Source: Halobacterium sp. CBA1132
Lineage (GTDB): Archaea > Halobacteriota > Halobacteria > Halobacteriales > Halobacteriaceae
NCBI RefSeq assembly: GCF_001485535.1
Contig: NZ_BCMZ01000001.1
Location: forward strand, 372,001-436,000
DNA length: 64,000 nt
Reading direction: 5' to 3'
Position numbers and translations under genes: made by a program. Positions 8,376-16,862 of the stretch are shown one piece after another. Under the pieces are notes generated by a model, which did not search any database, was not told the origin of the DNA, and saw nothing but the letters and a program-made list of their open reading frames with translations. Within the stretch, counting starts at the first letter, position 1. The number at the start of each line of letters is the position of its first letter.

Positions 8376-10109
8376 TCAGGACTCGTCGGCGTAGACGACG
8401 CCGCGTTCGCCGTCCAGCGTGACCGTGTTGCCGTCCACGATGTCGGTGAGGTCGGCGTCGCCCACCATCGGCACGTCGAGTTCGCGCGCGACCATCGCGG
8501 GGTAGCCAGTCATCCCGGACTGCGCGCTCACGATGCCGACAATCTTCGAGAGGTCGCCGTGGAATTCGTCGTCGAAGTCCCGGTCGAGGACGACGACTGT
8601 GCGCTCGGGTACATCGGAGAGGTCGCCGTCGTCGAGCACCGCGACGGGCGCTGTGACGCGGCCCTTCACGACGGACTGGCCGACCGTCAGCGTCTCGGCG
8701 GCGACGTGGACTTTCAGCGTGTTCGTCGTGCTCGCGCCCTCGAGGTCGGTCATCATCCCGACGAGCACGACCACGGTGTCACCGCTGTCGACGACGCCGG
8801 AGTCGACCGCCGCCTGGACGGCGTGCTCGACGACCGTCGTCGCGTCGCCCTCCGCGACCGCGGCGTACTCCGCGTGGACGCCCCAGTTGAGCGCGAGCTC
8901 GCGGCGCACGCGGTGGGAGGGCGTCGCGCAGACGACGGGGACGCGCGGCCGGAACTTCGCGGCCTTCCGCGCGGTGTAGCCGGATTCGGAGGCGACGACG
9001 ACCGCGCTCGCGTCGATGTCGCGGGCGAGGTAGCGCGCCGACCGAGCGAGCGCGTCGGTCTTCGCGGTGCCGTCCGCCTCCGGCACGCGCTGCTCCTGCA
9101 GTTCGGCGTACTCGCCGCTGCCCTCGACCTCGCGGACGATGCGGTCCATCGTCTCCACGACCCGCGTCGGGTTGTCGCCGACCGCGGTTTCGGCGGACAA
9201 CATCACGGCGTCAGTCCCGTCGAGGACGGCGTTCGCGACGTCGCTGGCTTCCGCGCGCGTCGGCCGCCGCGCGTGCACCATCGAGTCCAGCATCTCCGTC
9301 GCCGTGATAACGGGGACGCCGGCGTCCCGGCAGCGCCGGATGATGCGCTTCTGAATCATCGGGACATCCTCCATCGGGCACTCCACGCCGAGGTCGCCGC
9401 GCGCGACCATCACGCCGTCGGCGGCCTCCACGATGCTGTCGAGGTTGTCGACGGCGCCCGCGCGCTCGATTTTCGCAACCACGGGGACATCGGCGCCGAA
9501 CGACTCCAGCACGCGTTCGACTTCGAGGACGTCGTCGGCGTCGCGCACGAAACTCGCCGCCACGTAGTCGACGCCCTCCTCGGCCGCGAGTTCGAGGTCG
9601 CGGCGGTCTTTCTCGGTGACGACGTCGAGGTCGAGGTCCACGCCGGGGACGTTGACGCCCTTTCGACTACCGAGTTCCCCGCCCGACTCCACGCGCGCGG
9701 TGACGGTGTCGCCGTCGACTTCCTCGACGACGGTTTCGATGCGGCCGTCGTCCAGCAGTACGCGGTCGCCCGGTTTGGCCGCCCCGATGCTCGTCGAGAG
9801 GCCAATCGTCTCGTCAGTCGTCTCCTCACCCGGAACGAACTCCACCGTACTCCCGGTCTCGATGTGGACGGGTTCATCGGTTTCGGCGGTCCTGACTTCC
9901 GGTCCCTTCGTGTCCAGCATCACCGCGACCGGCTTCTCGGTCACTTCGTCGACTCGCCGCGCCGTCGCAATCAGGTCCCGTCGGTCGTCGCGGTTGCCGT
10001 GGCTCGCGTTGATGCGTGCGACCGACATCCCCGCGTCCACCAGCGACCGTATCGACGACTCGTCGTCTGTCGCCGGTCCCAGCGTACAGACGATTTTCGC
10101 GTTTCTCAT
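8376..10109 (-). CDS. pyk: Pyruvate kinase with C-terminal PEP-utilising-like domain
   Basis: Pyruvate kinase converts PEP and ADP to pyruvate and ATP in the cytosol. The TIM-barrel begins RNAKIVCTLGPATDDE and has the substrate loop ASHGNRDDR, MLDTKGPEVRT, the catalytic-lysine region VVAKIERAGAVDN and the family signature TATEMLDSMV. The protein is 577 residues, about 100 longer than plain pyruvate kinases. The extra C-terminal part (about 485-577; GMTGYPAMVARELDVPMVG) resembles the swivelling phosphohistidine domain of PEP synthase, but the position of the catalytic His is occupied by a GYP sequence. Similar silent domains occur in some bacilli. A GCAAAAACGT box lies about 29 bases before the ATG. 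Confidence 0.96.
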   Translation of the reverse strand: MRNAKIVCTLGPATDDESSIRSLVDAGMSVARINASHGNRDDRRDLIATARRVDEVTEKPVAVMLDTKGPEVRTAETDEPVHIETGSTVEFVPGEETTDETIGLSTSIGAAKPGDRVLLDDGRIETVVEEVDGDTVTARVESGGELGSRKGVNVPGVDLDLDVVTEKDRRDLELAAEEGVDYVAASFVRDADDVLEVERVLESFGADVPVVAKIERAGAVDNLDSIVEAADGVMVARGDLGVECPMEDVPMIQKRIIRRCRDAGVPVITATEMLDSMVHARRPTRAEASDVANAVLDGTDAVMLSAETAVGDNPTRVVETMDRIVREVEGSGEYAELQEQRVPEADGTAKTDALARSARYLARDIDASAVVVASESGYTARKAAKFRPRVPVVCATPSHRVRRELALNWGVHAEYAAVAEGDATTVVEHAVQAAVDSGVVDSGDTVVVLVGMMTDLEGASTTNTLKVHVAAETLTVGQSVVKGRVTAPVAVLDDGDLSDVPERTVVVLDRDFDDEFHGDLSKIVGIVSAQSGMTGYPAMVARELDVPMVGDADLTDIVDGNTVTLDGERGVVYADES

Positions 10110-10216
10110 ACCTCGCGACTACGACGCCGCCACGCAAAAACGTACGTGATTAACTCGCCCCCGAGTTACGCAAAATGGCCACAGCGACTTTTCGACACCC
10201 GCCACAACCCACGCAC

Positions 10217-10504
10217 ATGCCGACGTACGCCGCTATCGCCAACATCGAGACCGGCCAGTTCCAGAACGCCCAAGAACTCTCCGCCATCTGGGGTGATGTC
10301 CGCGCGGACCTCGAATCCCAAGACTGCACCCTCCAAGACGCCTACGTCCTCCTCGGTGAACGCGACGTTCTGCTCGTCTTCGACGCCCCCGACCGCGAAG
10401 CCGCCCTGCAAGCGTCCATCGCCGCCGAACGATACGGCATCGACATGCAGACGATGGAAGCCATGGACGTCGAGAAACTCGGCGAAGTCGTCGAAGATCT
10501 CTAG
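10217..10504 (+). CDS. GYD-domain protein
   Basis: A 95-residue protein beginning MPTYAAIANIETGQFQNAQEL. The pattern of a short strand, helix and the DAYVLLGERDVLLVFDAPDREAALQASIAAERYG segment matches the small GYD domain family, a ferredoxin-like alpha/beta fold of unknown biochemical role. The start at 10217 is preferred over a more upstream ATG because an ACTTTTCG box lies about 26 bases before it and the 14 extra upstream residues look non-coding. It is divergent from pyk. Confidence 0.8.
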   Translation: MPTYAAIANIETGQFQNAQELSAIWGDVRADLESQDCTLQDAYVLLGERDVLLVFDAPDREAALQASIAAERYGIDMQTMEAMDVEKLGEVVEDL

Positions 10505-10723
10505 AACGCACTTTTTGCTGCGCTCGGCGGCGTCCGGCCGCCTCGCTGGCAAAAACTTGCGGCAAAAGCACTCCTCCCTCCCGTTGTCTGCGGGCGACCC
10601 GTGAGTCGCCCGCAGGCCTGAGGGACGGCGGAGCAGTCCCTCTCTGGTCGGTCGTCGGCCCGCGCTCACTTCGTTCGCGCGGTGAACCGCTCGCCTCGGG
10701 TCTTTCAGACCACTCGGCTCGCG
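10505..10723. repeat. Hairpin-rich gap 3' of the GYD gene
   Basis: Together with 10724-10885 this forms a 381-base gap between two convergent genes. It carries several inverted repeats: TGCGGGCGAC and GTCGCCCGCA with a 6-base loop near 10597-10622, GAGGGAC and GTCCCTC near 10620-10642, and CCGCGC with GCGCGG around a CACTTCGTTC loop near 10660-10682. The CTGCGCTCGG and GCCTCGCTGG strings resemble other haloarchaeal intergenic repeats. It lacks the ends of the element at 418-600, so it is a different family. Transcription termination for both flanking genes is possible. Confidence 0.55.
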
Positions 10724-10810
10724 GATGCTAGCGCGTCGGTATCTCGGTCAGTAGAATCGCTACTCTCTGCGTAGGTTCAAGTAGGAAGCCGGGACCAACC
10801 CGGCGCGTGA
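10724..10810 (+). pseudogene. Possible remnant of a TnpB (IS200/IS605) C-terminus
   Basis: One frame from 10724 reads DASASVSRSVESLLSA, a stop, then VQVGSRDQPGA and a stop at 10808-10810. The spacing and the SA..VQVGS pattern resemble the end of haloarchaeal TnpB proteins, which commonly finish with SAKRVVEAGSP-type sequence. No longer part of the gene or transposon ends were recognised. It could be chance; the 75 bases after it hold nothing I recognise. Confidence 0.25.
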
Positions 10811-10885
10811 CCTGACAGCCACCCGGTGTGCTCGGACGCGGAACGGCGGCAGCGCGCACCGGACTCCGTTCGCCGCCTGCAAGCC

Positions 10886-12985
10886 CTATTTTATCTTGGT
10901 GCCCGGCTCGCTGTCCTCGTGGGTCGTGAGGAGGTCGGCGTCCTCACCCGCGGCGAGCACCATGCCGTTGGACTCCACGCCGAACAGCTCGGCCTTCTCG
11001 AGGTTCGCGACGATGACCACGCGCTTCCCCGGAAGTTCGTCGAGGTCGTGGAGCTGCTTGATGCCCGCGACGATCTGGCGGACCTCGTGGCCGATGTCGA
11101 CTTCGAGGCGAGCGAGGTCGTCGGCGCCCTCGATGCCCTCTGCCGTCTGGATTTCGCCGACGCGCAGGTCGAGGCTCTGGAAGTCCTCGAAACTGACGCG
11201 CTCGTCGGCGAGCGGTTCGAGTTCGACGTCGGATTCGTCGCTCACGTCCCCGTCGTCGTCCTCGCCGCTACTAGCGGCTTCGATTTTTCCCTGGAGCTTC
11301 TCGTCGAGTTCCTCGACGCGCTCGTCCTCGACTTTCGTGAACAGCTCGTCTGGCTCGCCGAACTCCGCGCCCGGCGCCTGCAGGCAGTCACCGACCGTGG
11401 CGTCCGACGCGGAGCCGTCCTCGCCAATCTGCGCCCAGATCTCGTCGGCTTTCTCCGGTGTGAACGGCTGGAGCAGCACCGCGACGGCCTTCACGAGCTG
11501 CACGCAGTCCCGGATGACCGGCGCGGCCTCGTCGTCGTCGAGCTTCCACGGTTCGTTGCGCTGGATGTACTCGTTGCCGTAGCGAGCGAGCGCGACGGCG
11601 CGCTCGCCCGCGGACTTGAGGTTGTAGTCGTTGAGCGCGTCCTCGTAGTCGTCCATCGCCTGCGCGATTTCGGTCTCCACGTCGTCGGAAACGGCGGCGT
11701 CGGGCGTTCCGCCGAAGTTCCGCGTGGCGAACAGCAGCGCACGGTAGACGAAGTTTCCGACGACATCCGCGAGTTCGCTGTTCACGCGCTCGGCGAACTG
11801 GTCCCACGAGAAGTTCACGTCCTGTTCGAACCCGCTGGCGGTCGCCATGTAGTACCGCAGCAGGTCCGGGTGGAACCCCTCGTCGAGGTATTCCTCTGCC
11901 CAGATGGCGCGGTTCTTCGACGTCGACAGGCCCTTCCCGTCGATGTTCACGAATCCGGTCGCGCAGACCGCGCGCGGTTCGGTGTAGTCGGCGGCCTCCA
12001 GCATCGAGGGCCAGTAGACGGTGTGGTGCTGGATGATGTCGCGGCCGATGATGTGGACGATTTCGCCGTCGCCGTCCTTCCAGACGGACTCCCAGTCGAG
12101 GTCGCCCTCGCGCTCGCTGTACTGCTTGGTCGTGGAGACGTACTCGATGGGGGCGTCCACCCAGACGTACAGCACGAGGTCGTCGGAGTCGTTCGCGGCT
12201 TCGCCGCTCTCGTTCCGTTGCTCGTCCCGAGCAACGCTCTCCCCCGGGTAGTCGATGCCCCAGTCCATGTCCCGCGTGATGCAGAAGTCCTCCAGTTCGC
12301 CCTCGATCCACTCGCGGGGCTGGTTCTGGGCGTTGCTCGTGCCTTCGAGGCGGTTGATGAATCCTTGGAGGTGTTCCTGAACGTCGGAGAGGCGGAGGAA
12401 CTTGTGGTCGCGCTCGCGGTACTCGGCGGGGTTGCCGGTGCGCGTCGACACCGGGTCCTCGATTTCACCGGGTTCGAGGTGGCGCTGGCAGCCTTCGTCG
12501 CACTCGTCGCCGCGGGCGTGCTCGCCGCAGTACGGGCACGTGCCCTCGACGTAGCGGTCCGGGAGCCACTGGTCGGCTTCGGGGTCGTAGGCGACGTTAA
12601 TCTGCTTCTCGAAGACGTGGTCGTTTTCCTCCCACTTGCGGACGAACTCCTTCGTGAGTTCGGTGTTGGTCTCGTCGTGGGTGTGGCCGTACTGGTCGAA
12701 GTCGACGTTGAACTTCGGGAACGTCTGCTCGTACTGCTCGTGGTGGCGCAGCGCGAACTCCTCGGGGCTGACGCCTTCCTCGGCGGCGTTGACGGCGATG
12801 GGGGTGCCGTGCATGTCGCTGCCGGAGACGTAGATGGCGTCCTGACCGAGTTTCCGGAGGCCGCGCGTGAACGCGTCGGCGTTGACGTAGCTTCGCAGGT
12901 GGCCGATGTGGAGATCGCCGTTGGCGTACGGCAACCCCGCGCTGACCACCGTCGGGTCGTCCGTCGGGAAGTCCTCGTAGGTCAT
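10886..12985 (-). CDS. metG: Methionyl-tRNA synthetase
   Basis: MetRS charges initiator and elongator tRNA-Met. The 699-residue protein has the class I Rossmann domain with HIGH-like ANGDLHIGHL (residues 21-30), the connective zinc domain CPYCGEHARGDECDEGC (150-166), the KMSKS-loop equivalent DGKGLSTSKN, an anticodon-binding helical domain and a C-terminal tRNA-binding OB fold from about 595 (FEDFQSLDLRVGEIQTAE). Residues about 249-268 (GESVARDEQRNESGEAAND) look like an extra hydrophilic segment before LVLYVWVDAPI, and they are encoded partly by a perfect hairpin at 12217-12235. A CCTAAAG box lies about 28 bases before the ATG. Confidence 0.97.
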   Translation of the reverse strand: MTYEDFPTDDPTVVSAGLPYANGDLHIGHLRSYVNADAFTRGLRKLGQDAIYVSGSDMHGTPIAVNAAEEGVSPEEFALRHHEQYEQTFPKFNVDFDQYGHTHDETNTELTKEFVRKWEENDHVFEKQINVAYDPEADQWLPDRYVEGTCPYCGEHARGDECDEGCQRHLEPGEIEDPVSTRTGNPAEYRERDHKFLRLSDVQEHLQGFINRLEGTSNAQNQPREWIEGELEDFCITRDMDWGIDYPGESVARDEQRNESGEAANDSDDLVLYVWVDAPIEYVSTTKQYSEREGDLDWESVWKDGDGEIVHIIGRDIIQHHTVYWPSMLEAADYTEPRAVCATGFVNIDGKGLSTSKNRAIWAEEYLDEGFHPDLLRYYMATASGFEQDVNFSWDQFAERVNSELADVVGNFVYRALLFATRNFGGTPDAAVSDDVETEIAQAMDDYEDALNDYNLKSAGERAVALARYGNEYIQRNEPWKLDDDEAAPVIRDCVQLVKAVAVLLQPFTPEKADEIWAQIGEDGSASDATVGDCLQAPGAEFGEPDELFTKVEDERVEELDEKLQGKIEAASSGEDDDGDVSDESDVELEPLADERVSFEDFQSLDLRVGEIQTAEGIEGADDLARLEVDIGHEVRQIVAGIKQLHDLDELPGKRVVIVANLEKAELFGVESNGMVLAAGEDADLLTTHEDSEPGTKIK
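12217..12235. repeat. Perfect 8-bp hairpin inside metG
   Basis: GTTGCTCG, loop TCC, CGAGCAAC. It lies inside codons 251-257 of metG, in a hydrophilic stretch that appears to be an insertion relative to other MetRS proteins. The same 8-3-8 geometry occurs at 541-559, 43682-43700, 45210-45228 and 49136-49154. Confidence 0.6.
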
Positions 12986-13111
12986 GTTGTCTTGTTGTTC
13001 TGGCGCGCGCCTAAAGCCCGCTGGTTGTGTCGCGACGTTCCGGTTCCGCGGCCGTGGCTGTCGGTCGGAGCGCCAACTCAGCGCTCGGTGGTGCGTCCGC
13101 CAGCGGTGGTT

Positions 13112-13795
13112 TCAGCGGGTGACGCTCACGCCACCGAACAGCGCGACGCCGGTGACCGCGAGTTGCGTGCCGTCCGGGCGCTCGTCGCTGGGCGGTCGTT
13201 CGTCTTCGGCGCCGCCGAACAGCGCGAGCACGTCGAGGTCGACGTTCCAGTCGTCCGGGACCTGTATTTCCGCGCCGCCGAACGCGACGAGGCACTCGAT
13301 GGTCGCGGGGTCGGCGGGTGGGTCGGCGTTACGGAGGTCCACCTCGGCGCCGCCGAACGCGACGAGGACGTCGCCGCCGCGGAAGCCGGTGCCGGTGACG
13401 CGGCGCTGGGCGCCGGAGAAGAGGCTGACGACTGAGAGGTCGCCCGCGTTGGTTTCCGTCTTCGTGTGGCCGCGGCGTCGCTCTCGGTCGCCGAGGTAGA
13501 GCAGGCCGAACAGCACGACGAACAGCGGCCACCACGTACCGATCTGCTGGTCGGTGACGTACCCGAGCGCCTTCGCTTGGTAGGTCGCGGCGACGGCGAC
13601 GACCATGACGGGGCCGGTGAGGTTGCGGAAGCCGCTGCGGACGAGCGCCCAGACGCCGAGCAGGACGAACACGGATGGGAGGAAGTCCCACAGCGACTCG
13701 ACGGGGGCGGCGTCCGTCGTGGAGAGCAACAGCAGGACGCCGACGAGGACGATGAGCGCGCCCGTGGTGAGGCGGCCCGAGCGGGGGCGAGACAT
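13112..13795 (-). CDS. LiaF-like membrane protein
   Basis: The 227-residue protein has an N-terminal membrane region with about four helices (LTTGALIVLVGVLLLLSTT; LWDFLPSVFVLLGVWALV; the next two up to about residue 105), a basic ERRRGHTKTE junction, and a C-terminal domain with four copies of a (V/L)xxFGG motif: LVAFGGAEVDL, LVAFGGAEIQV, LALFGGAED and VALFGGVSV. This matches the LiaF/'cell-wall-active antibiotics response' domain, a right-handed beta structure. In Gram-positive bacteria LiaF represses a stress kinase; the archaeal role is unknown. No kinase gene is adjacent. The ATG at 13795 has an AACTATT box about 30 bases upstream. Confidence 0.8.
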   Translation of the reverse strand: MSRPRSGRLTTGALIVLVGVLLLLSTTDAAPVESLWDFLPSVFVLLGVWALVRSGFRNLTGPVMVVAVAATYQAKALGYVTDQQIGTWWPLFVVLFGLLYLGDRERRRGHTKTETNAGDLSVVSLFSGAQRRVTGTGFRGGDVLVAFGGAEVDLRNADPPADPATIECLVAFGGAEIQVPDDWNVDLDVLALFGGAEDERPPSDERPDGTQLAVTGVALFGGVSVTR

Positions 13796-13838
13796 ACTCG
13801 GGGCATCTCTGTCGGACGGCTTAACTATTGCCGAGGGG

Positions 13839-14411
13839 TCACGCGATGAGCAACACGCCCTCGATGAGTCCGATGGTGACCACGAGGCGGCCGACGCTGC
13901 CGGCGAACGCGGCGGCGGCGAAGCGCCGGTAGTTCTTCTCGATGACAGAGAACGCGTACAGCGAGATGGTGTCGGGGAAGAACGGCACGCTGAGTCCGAC
14001 AGCCATCCCGTAGTAGCCGTACGTCTGGACGAGTTCGACCATGCGGTTCTTCGACCACTCGACGGGGTTGAAGCCGAGTCGGCGGAGCGTGCGCACGACG
14101 ACGCCGGAGTGGCTGGCACCGTGGCCAACGGAGAGCGCGATGACGCTGCCGAGGGCCTTTCCGGCGCCGCTGACGGCGACGACGAGGACGACCAACGCCG
14201 GACCGGGGAGGCCGAGGCCGAGCGTGGCGGCCGTGCCGCAGACGTAGCCCGCGGGGCACAACACGACCTCACTCGGCAGAGGGAGGACGAACGCGATGAG
14301 GAACGAGTAGACGAAGATGACGGCCAGTCCCGGCCAGCCAGTCGCCGCACGGACCGCTCCCTCGACTGAAGTGAGGTCGATGGAGAGCGCGAGCAGGGCT
14401 GGGGAGAGCAC
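13839..14411 (-). CDS. VTT/SNARE-associated (DedA-like) membrane protein
   Basis: A 190-residue polytopic membrane protein with 4-5 helices. It contains the VTT-type re-entrant region FVLPLPSEVVLCPAGYV, then a helix-breaking GAGKALGSVIALSVGHG segment and a late VPFFPDTISLYAFSVIEKNYRRF motif, which matches the VTT family (YqaA/DedA relatives) thought to move lipids across membranes. The substrate is unknown. A GGTTAAACG box lies about 29 bases upstream of the ATG. Confidence 0.8.
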   Translation of the reverse strand: MLSPALLALSIDLTSVEGAVRAATGWPGLAVIFVYSFLIAFVLPLPSEVVLCPAGYVCGTAATLGLGLPGPALVVLVVAVSGAGKALGSVIALSVGHGASHSGVVVRTLRRLGFNPVEWSKNRMVELVQTYGYYGMAVGLSVPFFPDTISLYAFSVIEKNYRRFAAAAFAGSVGRLVVTIGLIEGVLLIA

Positions 14412-14437
14412 TGTCTTTGTGGAGGATTGTCGCGTGG

Positions 14438-15508
14438 TTAAACGTTACCGACACCGGAGAGGTCCGCGAGGAAGTCGTCAAGCATCTCGCGGGTGACGTG
14501 GGGCATGCAGACGACGCGGAGTTCCCCGGTGCCCGTGCGGGAGATTCGCCATCCTTCGTCACGGAGCGAGCCGAATTCGGCGTCCGGGAGGTCGGCGGCG
14601 ACCAGCGGGAGAACGGGGTCGACGACGTCGTAGCCGAGCGCGGCTAGTTCGTCGGCGAGGTAGTCGGCGTTGGCCTGTGCGTGCTCGTAGGTGTCGCGGT
14701 AGCCGTCGCGCCAGAGCGCGTCGAGAGCGGCGTGCGTGCCGGCGACACCGGCGCCCGAGCGTGTGCCGCCGAGCGTCGGCTGAGTGTCGGATTCCAAGTA
14801 GGGGGTGTCGATGGCGAGCGCGTCCAGTGTTTCGGCGTCGCGCGCGAGGAAGCCACCGGCGGGAATCGGCGCCTGCCCCATCTTGTGCGGGTCGATGGTC
14901 ATGGTGTCCACGGGAGCGTCCGCGAAGCTCCAGTCGTGGTCCGTGAACGGGAGGACGAACCCGCCCCACGCGGCGTCGACGTGGAGGCGCGCGTCGACGT
15001 CTTCGGCGACGTCCGCGAGCGCGGGAATCGGGTCGACGCGGCCGTACTCGGTGGTGCCGGCGACGCCGACGACGAGCGCGGTGTCGTCGTCAGCGAGTTC
15101 GACGGCGGCGTCGACATCGGCGCGGTGGTCGTCGTCGGTGGGTGCGAGCCGCAACTCCACGTCGAGGACGTCGGCGGCCTTCTGGAAACTGAAGTGCGCG
15201 CTCTCGGGCGCGACGACGTTCACGTCGCCGTCGGCGAGGTTGCGGGCTGCGCGGACGGCTTGGACGTTCGCCTCGGTGCCGCCGGAGCCGACGTACCCGT
15301 GGGGGTCGTTGAGGCCGACGACCTCGCCGAGCGCGTCGACCGCTTCGGTTTCGAGGTCCGCGACCGCGGGGTAGGTCGCGGGGTCGCCGGGGTTGTCCGC
15401 GAGGAACTCCGTGGCGGCCTCGCGGGCGGCGGGGTGTGGCTCCGTACACATCGAGGAGAGCACGCGGTCGAAGTCCTGCGGGGTGTGCGTCGGCTCCGCG
15501 CGTGGCAT
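14438..15508 (-). CDS. mfnA: PLP-dependent L-aspartate/L-tyrosine decarboxylase (MfnA family)
   Basis: The 356-residue group II decarboxylase has [20 protein letters not shown] (cofactor phosphate loop), the PLP-stacking His in [29 protein letters not shown] with the PLP-nitrogen Asp, and the Schiff-base lysine in [16 protein letters not shown]. In methanogens MfnA makes tyramine for methanofuran; haloarchaea lack methanofuran, and here the more likely role is aspartate decarboxylation to beta-alanine for coenzyme A. That assignment is inferred. The ATG at 15508 is preferred to a TTG four codons upstream; a GATTTAG box lies about 27 bases upstream of it. Confidence 0.9.
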   Translation of the reverse strand: MPRAEPTHTPQDFDRVLSSMCTEPHPAAREAATEFLADNPGDPATYPAVADLETEAVDALGEVVGLNDPHGYVGSGGTEANVQAVRAARNLADGDVNVVAPESAHFSFQKAADVLDVELRLAPTDDDHRADVDAAVELADDDTALVVGVAGTTEYGRVDPIPALADVAEDVDARLHVDAAWGGFVLPFTDHDWSFADAPVDTMTIDPHKMGQAPIPAGGFLARDAETLDALAIDTPYLESDTQPTLGGTRSGAGVAGTHAALDALWRDGYRDTYEHAQANADYLADELAALGYDVVDPVLPLVAADLPDAEFGSLRDEGWRISRTGTGELRVVCMPHVTREMLDDFLADLSGVGNV

Positions 15509-15553
15509 ACCGTCTGCCAAGCGGACGAGCGATTTAGCGGTTCCGCTCTCGGT

Positions 15554-16792
15554 TCAGTCCGCGGTGAGATAGCGGATGCGCTCGGGGACGGGCGGGTGCT
15601 GGTAGTGGAACGTCTCGTAGAGCGGGTGCGGGAAGGGGTTGCCGAGGTTCTCGCTGGTGAGCGACGCGAGCGCGCCCGCCAGCGGGTCGCCGTCGCCCAT
15701 CACGTCGACGGCGAACGCGTCGGCCTCGCGCTCGTTGGCGAGCCACAGGCGGTTCGACAGCGGCGTGGCGAACTGGCTCACTGGCTCGACCCACAGCGCC
15801 GCCAGCAGCAGGCCCGCGGCGGGCACCTCCGGCGCGCCGAACATCGCGTACAGCCACGACGACTCCACGAGGAACTGCGCGACGAACAACACCACGCCGG
15901 CCTGCACGACGCTGGCCGCCATCCCCTGCCAGATGTGGCCTTTCTTCCAGTGCGCGAGTTCGTGCGCGAGCACGCTCTGGAGCTCCGTCTCGTCGAGTTG
16001 GTCGACGAGCGTGTCGAAGAGGACGACGCGCTTGGTCGCGCCGAACCCCGTGAAGAACGCGTTCGAGTGCCCCGAGCGCGAACTGGCGTTCATCACGTAA
16101 ACGTCGTCGCAGGTGAACCCGGCGCGCTCGAAGACGTCGTCGACGGCCTCCCGGAGGCTGGAGTCCTCGACGGGCTCGAAGTCGTAGAACAGCGGCATGA
16201 ACACGCGCGGCACGATAATCTGGGTGGCGAGCAGGAAGACGCCGACGACGCCGGTGGCGGCGAGCCACCACCACTCGGGGAACGCGTCCACGACGAACAG
16301 CACGGCCGCACCGAGCGCGGCGACGAGGGCGTCGGTGAACGCGGTGCTGACGAGCTTGTCGCGGACGAAGAGTGTGGGCGACTGCTCGTTGAAGTCGAAC
16401 GTGTCCTCGACGCCGAACGTCTCGACGGCGTCGAACGGCACGCGGAGCGCCTGCATCGCGAGCGCGGCGCCGACGAACACGGCGACACCGGCCAGCAGGT
16501 CGTTGCCGATAGCGTCGTGGACGGCGGCGACGGCGTCACCGAACAAGCCGCTGTAGAGCACGAGCAGGACGACGCCGAGCACGACGACGCTCTGCAGTTG
16601 GCTGGCGGCGGTCGTCAGCCGGTGGTAGTCCAGCAGTCGTTCGGGGTCGTCGACGCCGACGGTGTCGGCCAGCCACTCGGTGCGCTCGCGGACCGTCCGG
16701 TCGGCGTGGCGGACGTTCAGCGCGGCGAGCGCGACGAAGAAGCCGGTCGACCCGGCGACCAGCAGGAGGAAGGCGGCGTGGTACGCGAGCAT
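15554..16792 (-). CDS. M48-family (Ste24/HtpX-like) membrane zinc metalloprotease
   Basis: The 412-residue protein has about seven membrane helices with the zinc motif HELAH in LAHELAHWKKGH (about residue 280) between them, and the third zinc ligand in the later EREADAFAVDVMG segment. The N-terminal helices plus the VRDKLVSTAF region match Ste24/CAAX prenyl protease 1 more than the shorter HtpX. It probably degrades or trims membrane proteins on the inner face. A prenylated substrate is unproven. It has a GAAAACG box about 30 bases before the ATG. Confidence 0.88.
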   Translation of the reverse strand: MLAYHAAFLLLVAGSTGFFVALAALNVRHADRTVRERTEWLADTVGVDDPERLLDYHRLTTAASQLQSVVVLGVVLLVLYSGLFGDAVAAVHDAIGNDLLAGVAVFVGAALAMQALRVPFDAVETFGVEDTFDFNEQSPTLFVRDKLVSTAFTDALVAALGAAVLFVVDAFPEWWWLAATGVVGVFLLATQIIVPRVFMPLFYDFEPVEDSSLREAVDDVFERAGFTCDDVYVMNASSRSGHSNAFFTGFGATKRVVLFDTLVDQLDETELQSVLAHELAHWKKGHIWQGMAASVVQAGVVLFVAQFLVESSWLYAMFGAPEVPAAGLLLAALWVEPVSQFATPLSNRLWLANEREADAFAVDVMGDGDPLAGALASLTSENLGNPFPHPLYETFHYQHPPVPERIRYLTAD

Positions 16793-16862
16793 ACGACGGG
16801 CTAGGCGCTCGGTCGTGAAAACGTCTGTCGTGTCGGCGAACGGAGAACAGCGAGGGAGTAGG

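Noticed and set aside
10755-10830. A tRNA or other standard RNA gene around GTAGGTTCAAGTAGG
   Set aside because: No acceptor stem, anticodon arm or T-arm pairing could be formed around the GGTTCAA string.
14681-16804. A 707-codon plus-strand frame over mfnA and the M48 protease gene
   Set aside because: It spans two minus-strand genes with conserved active sites and has no motifs of its own.
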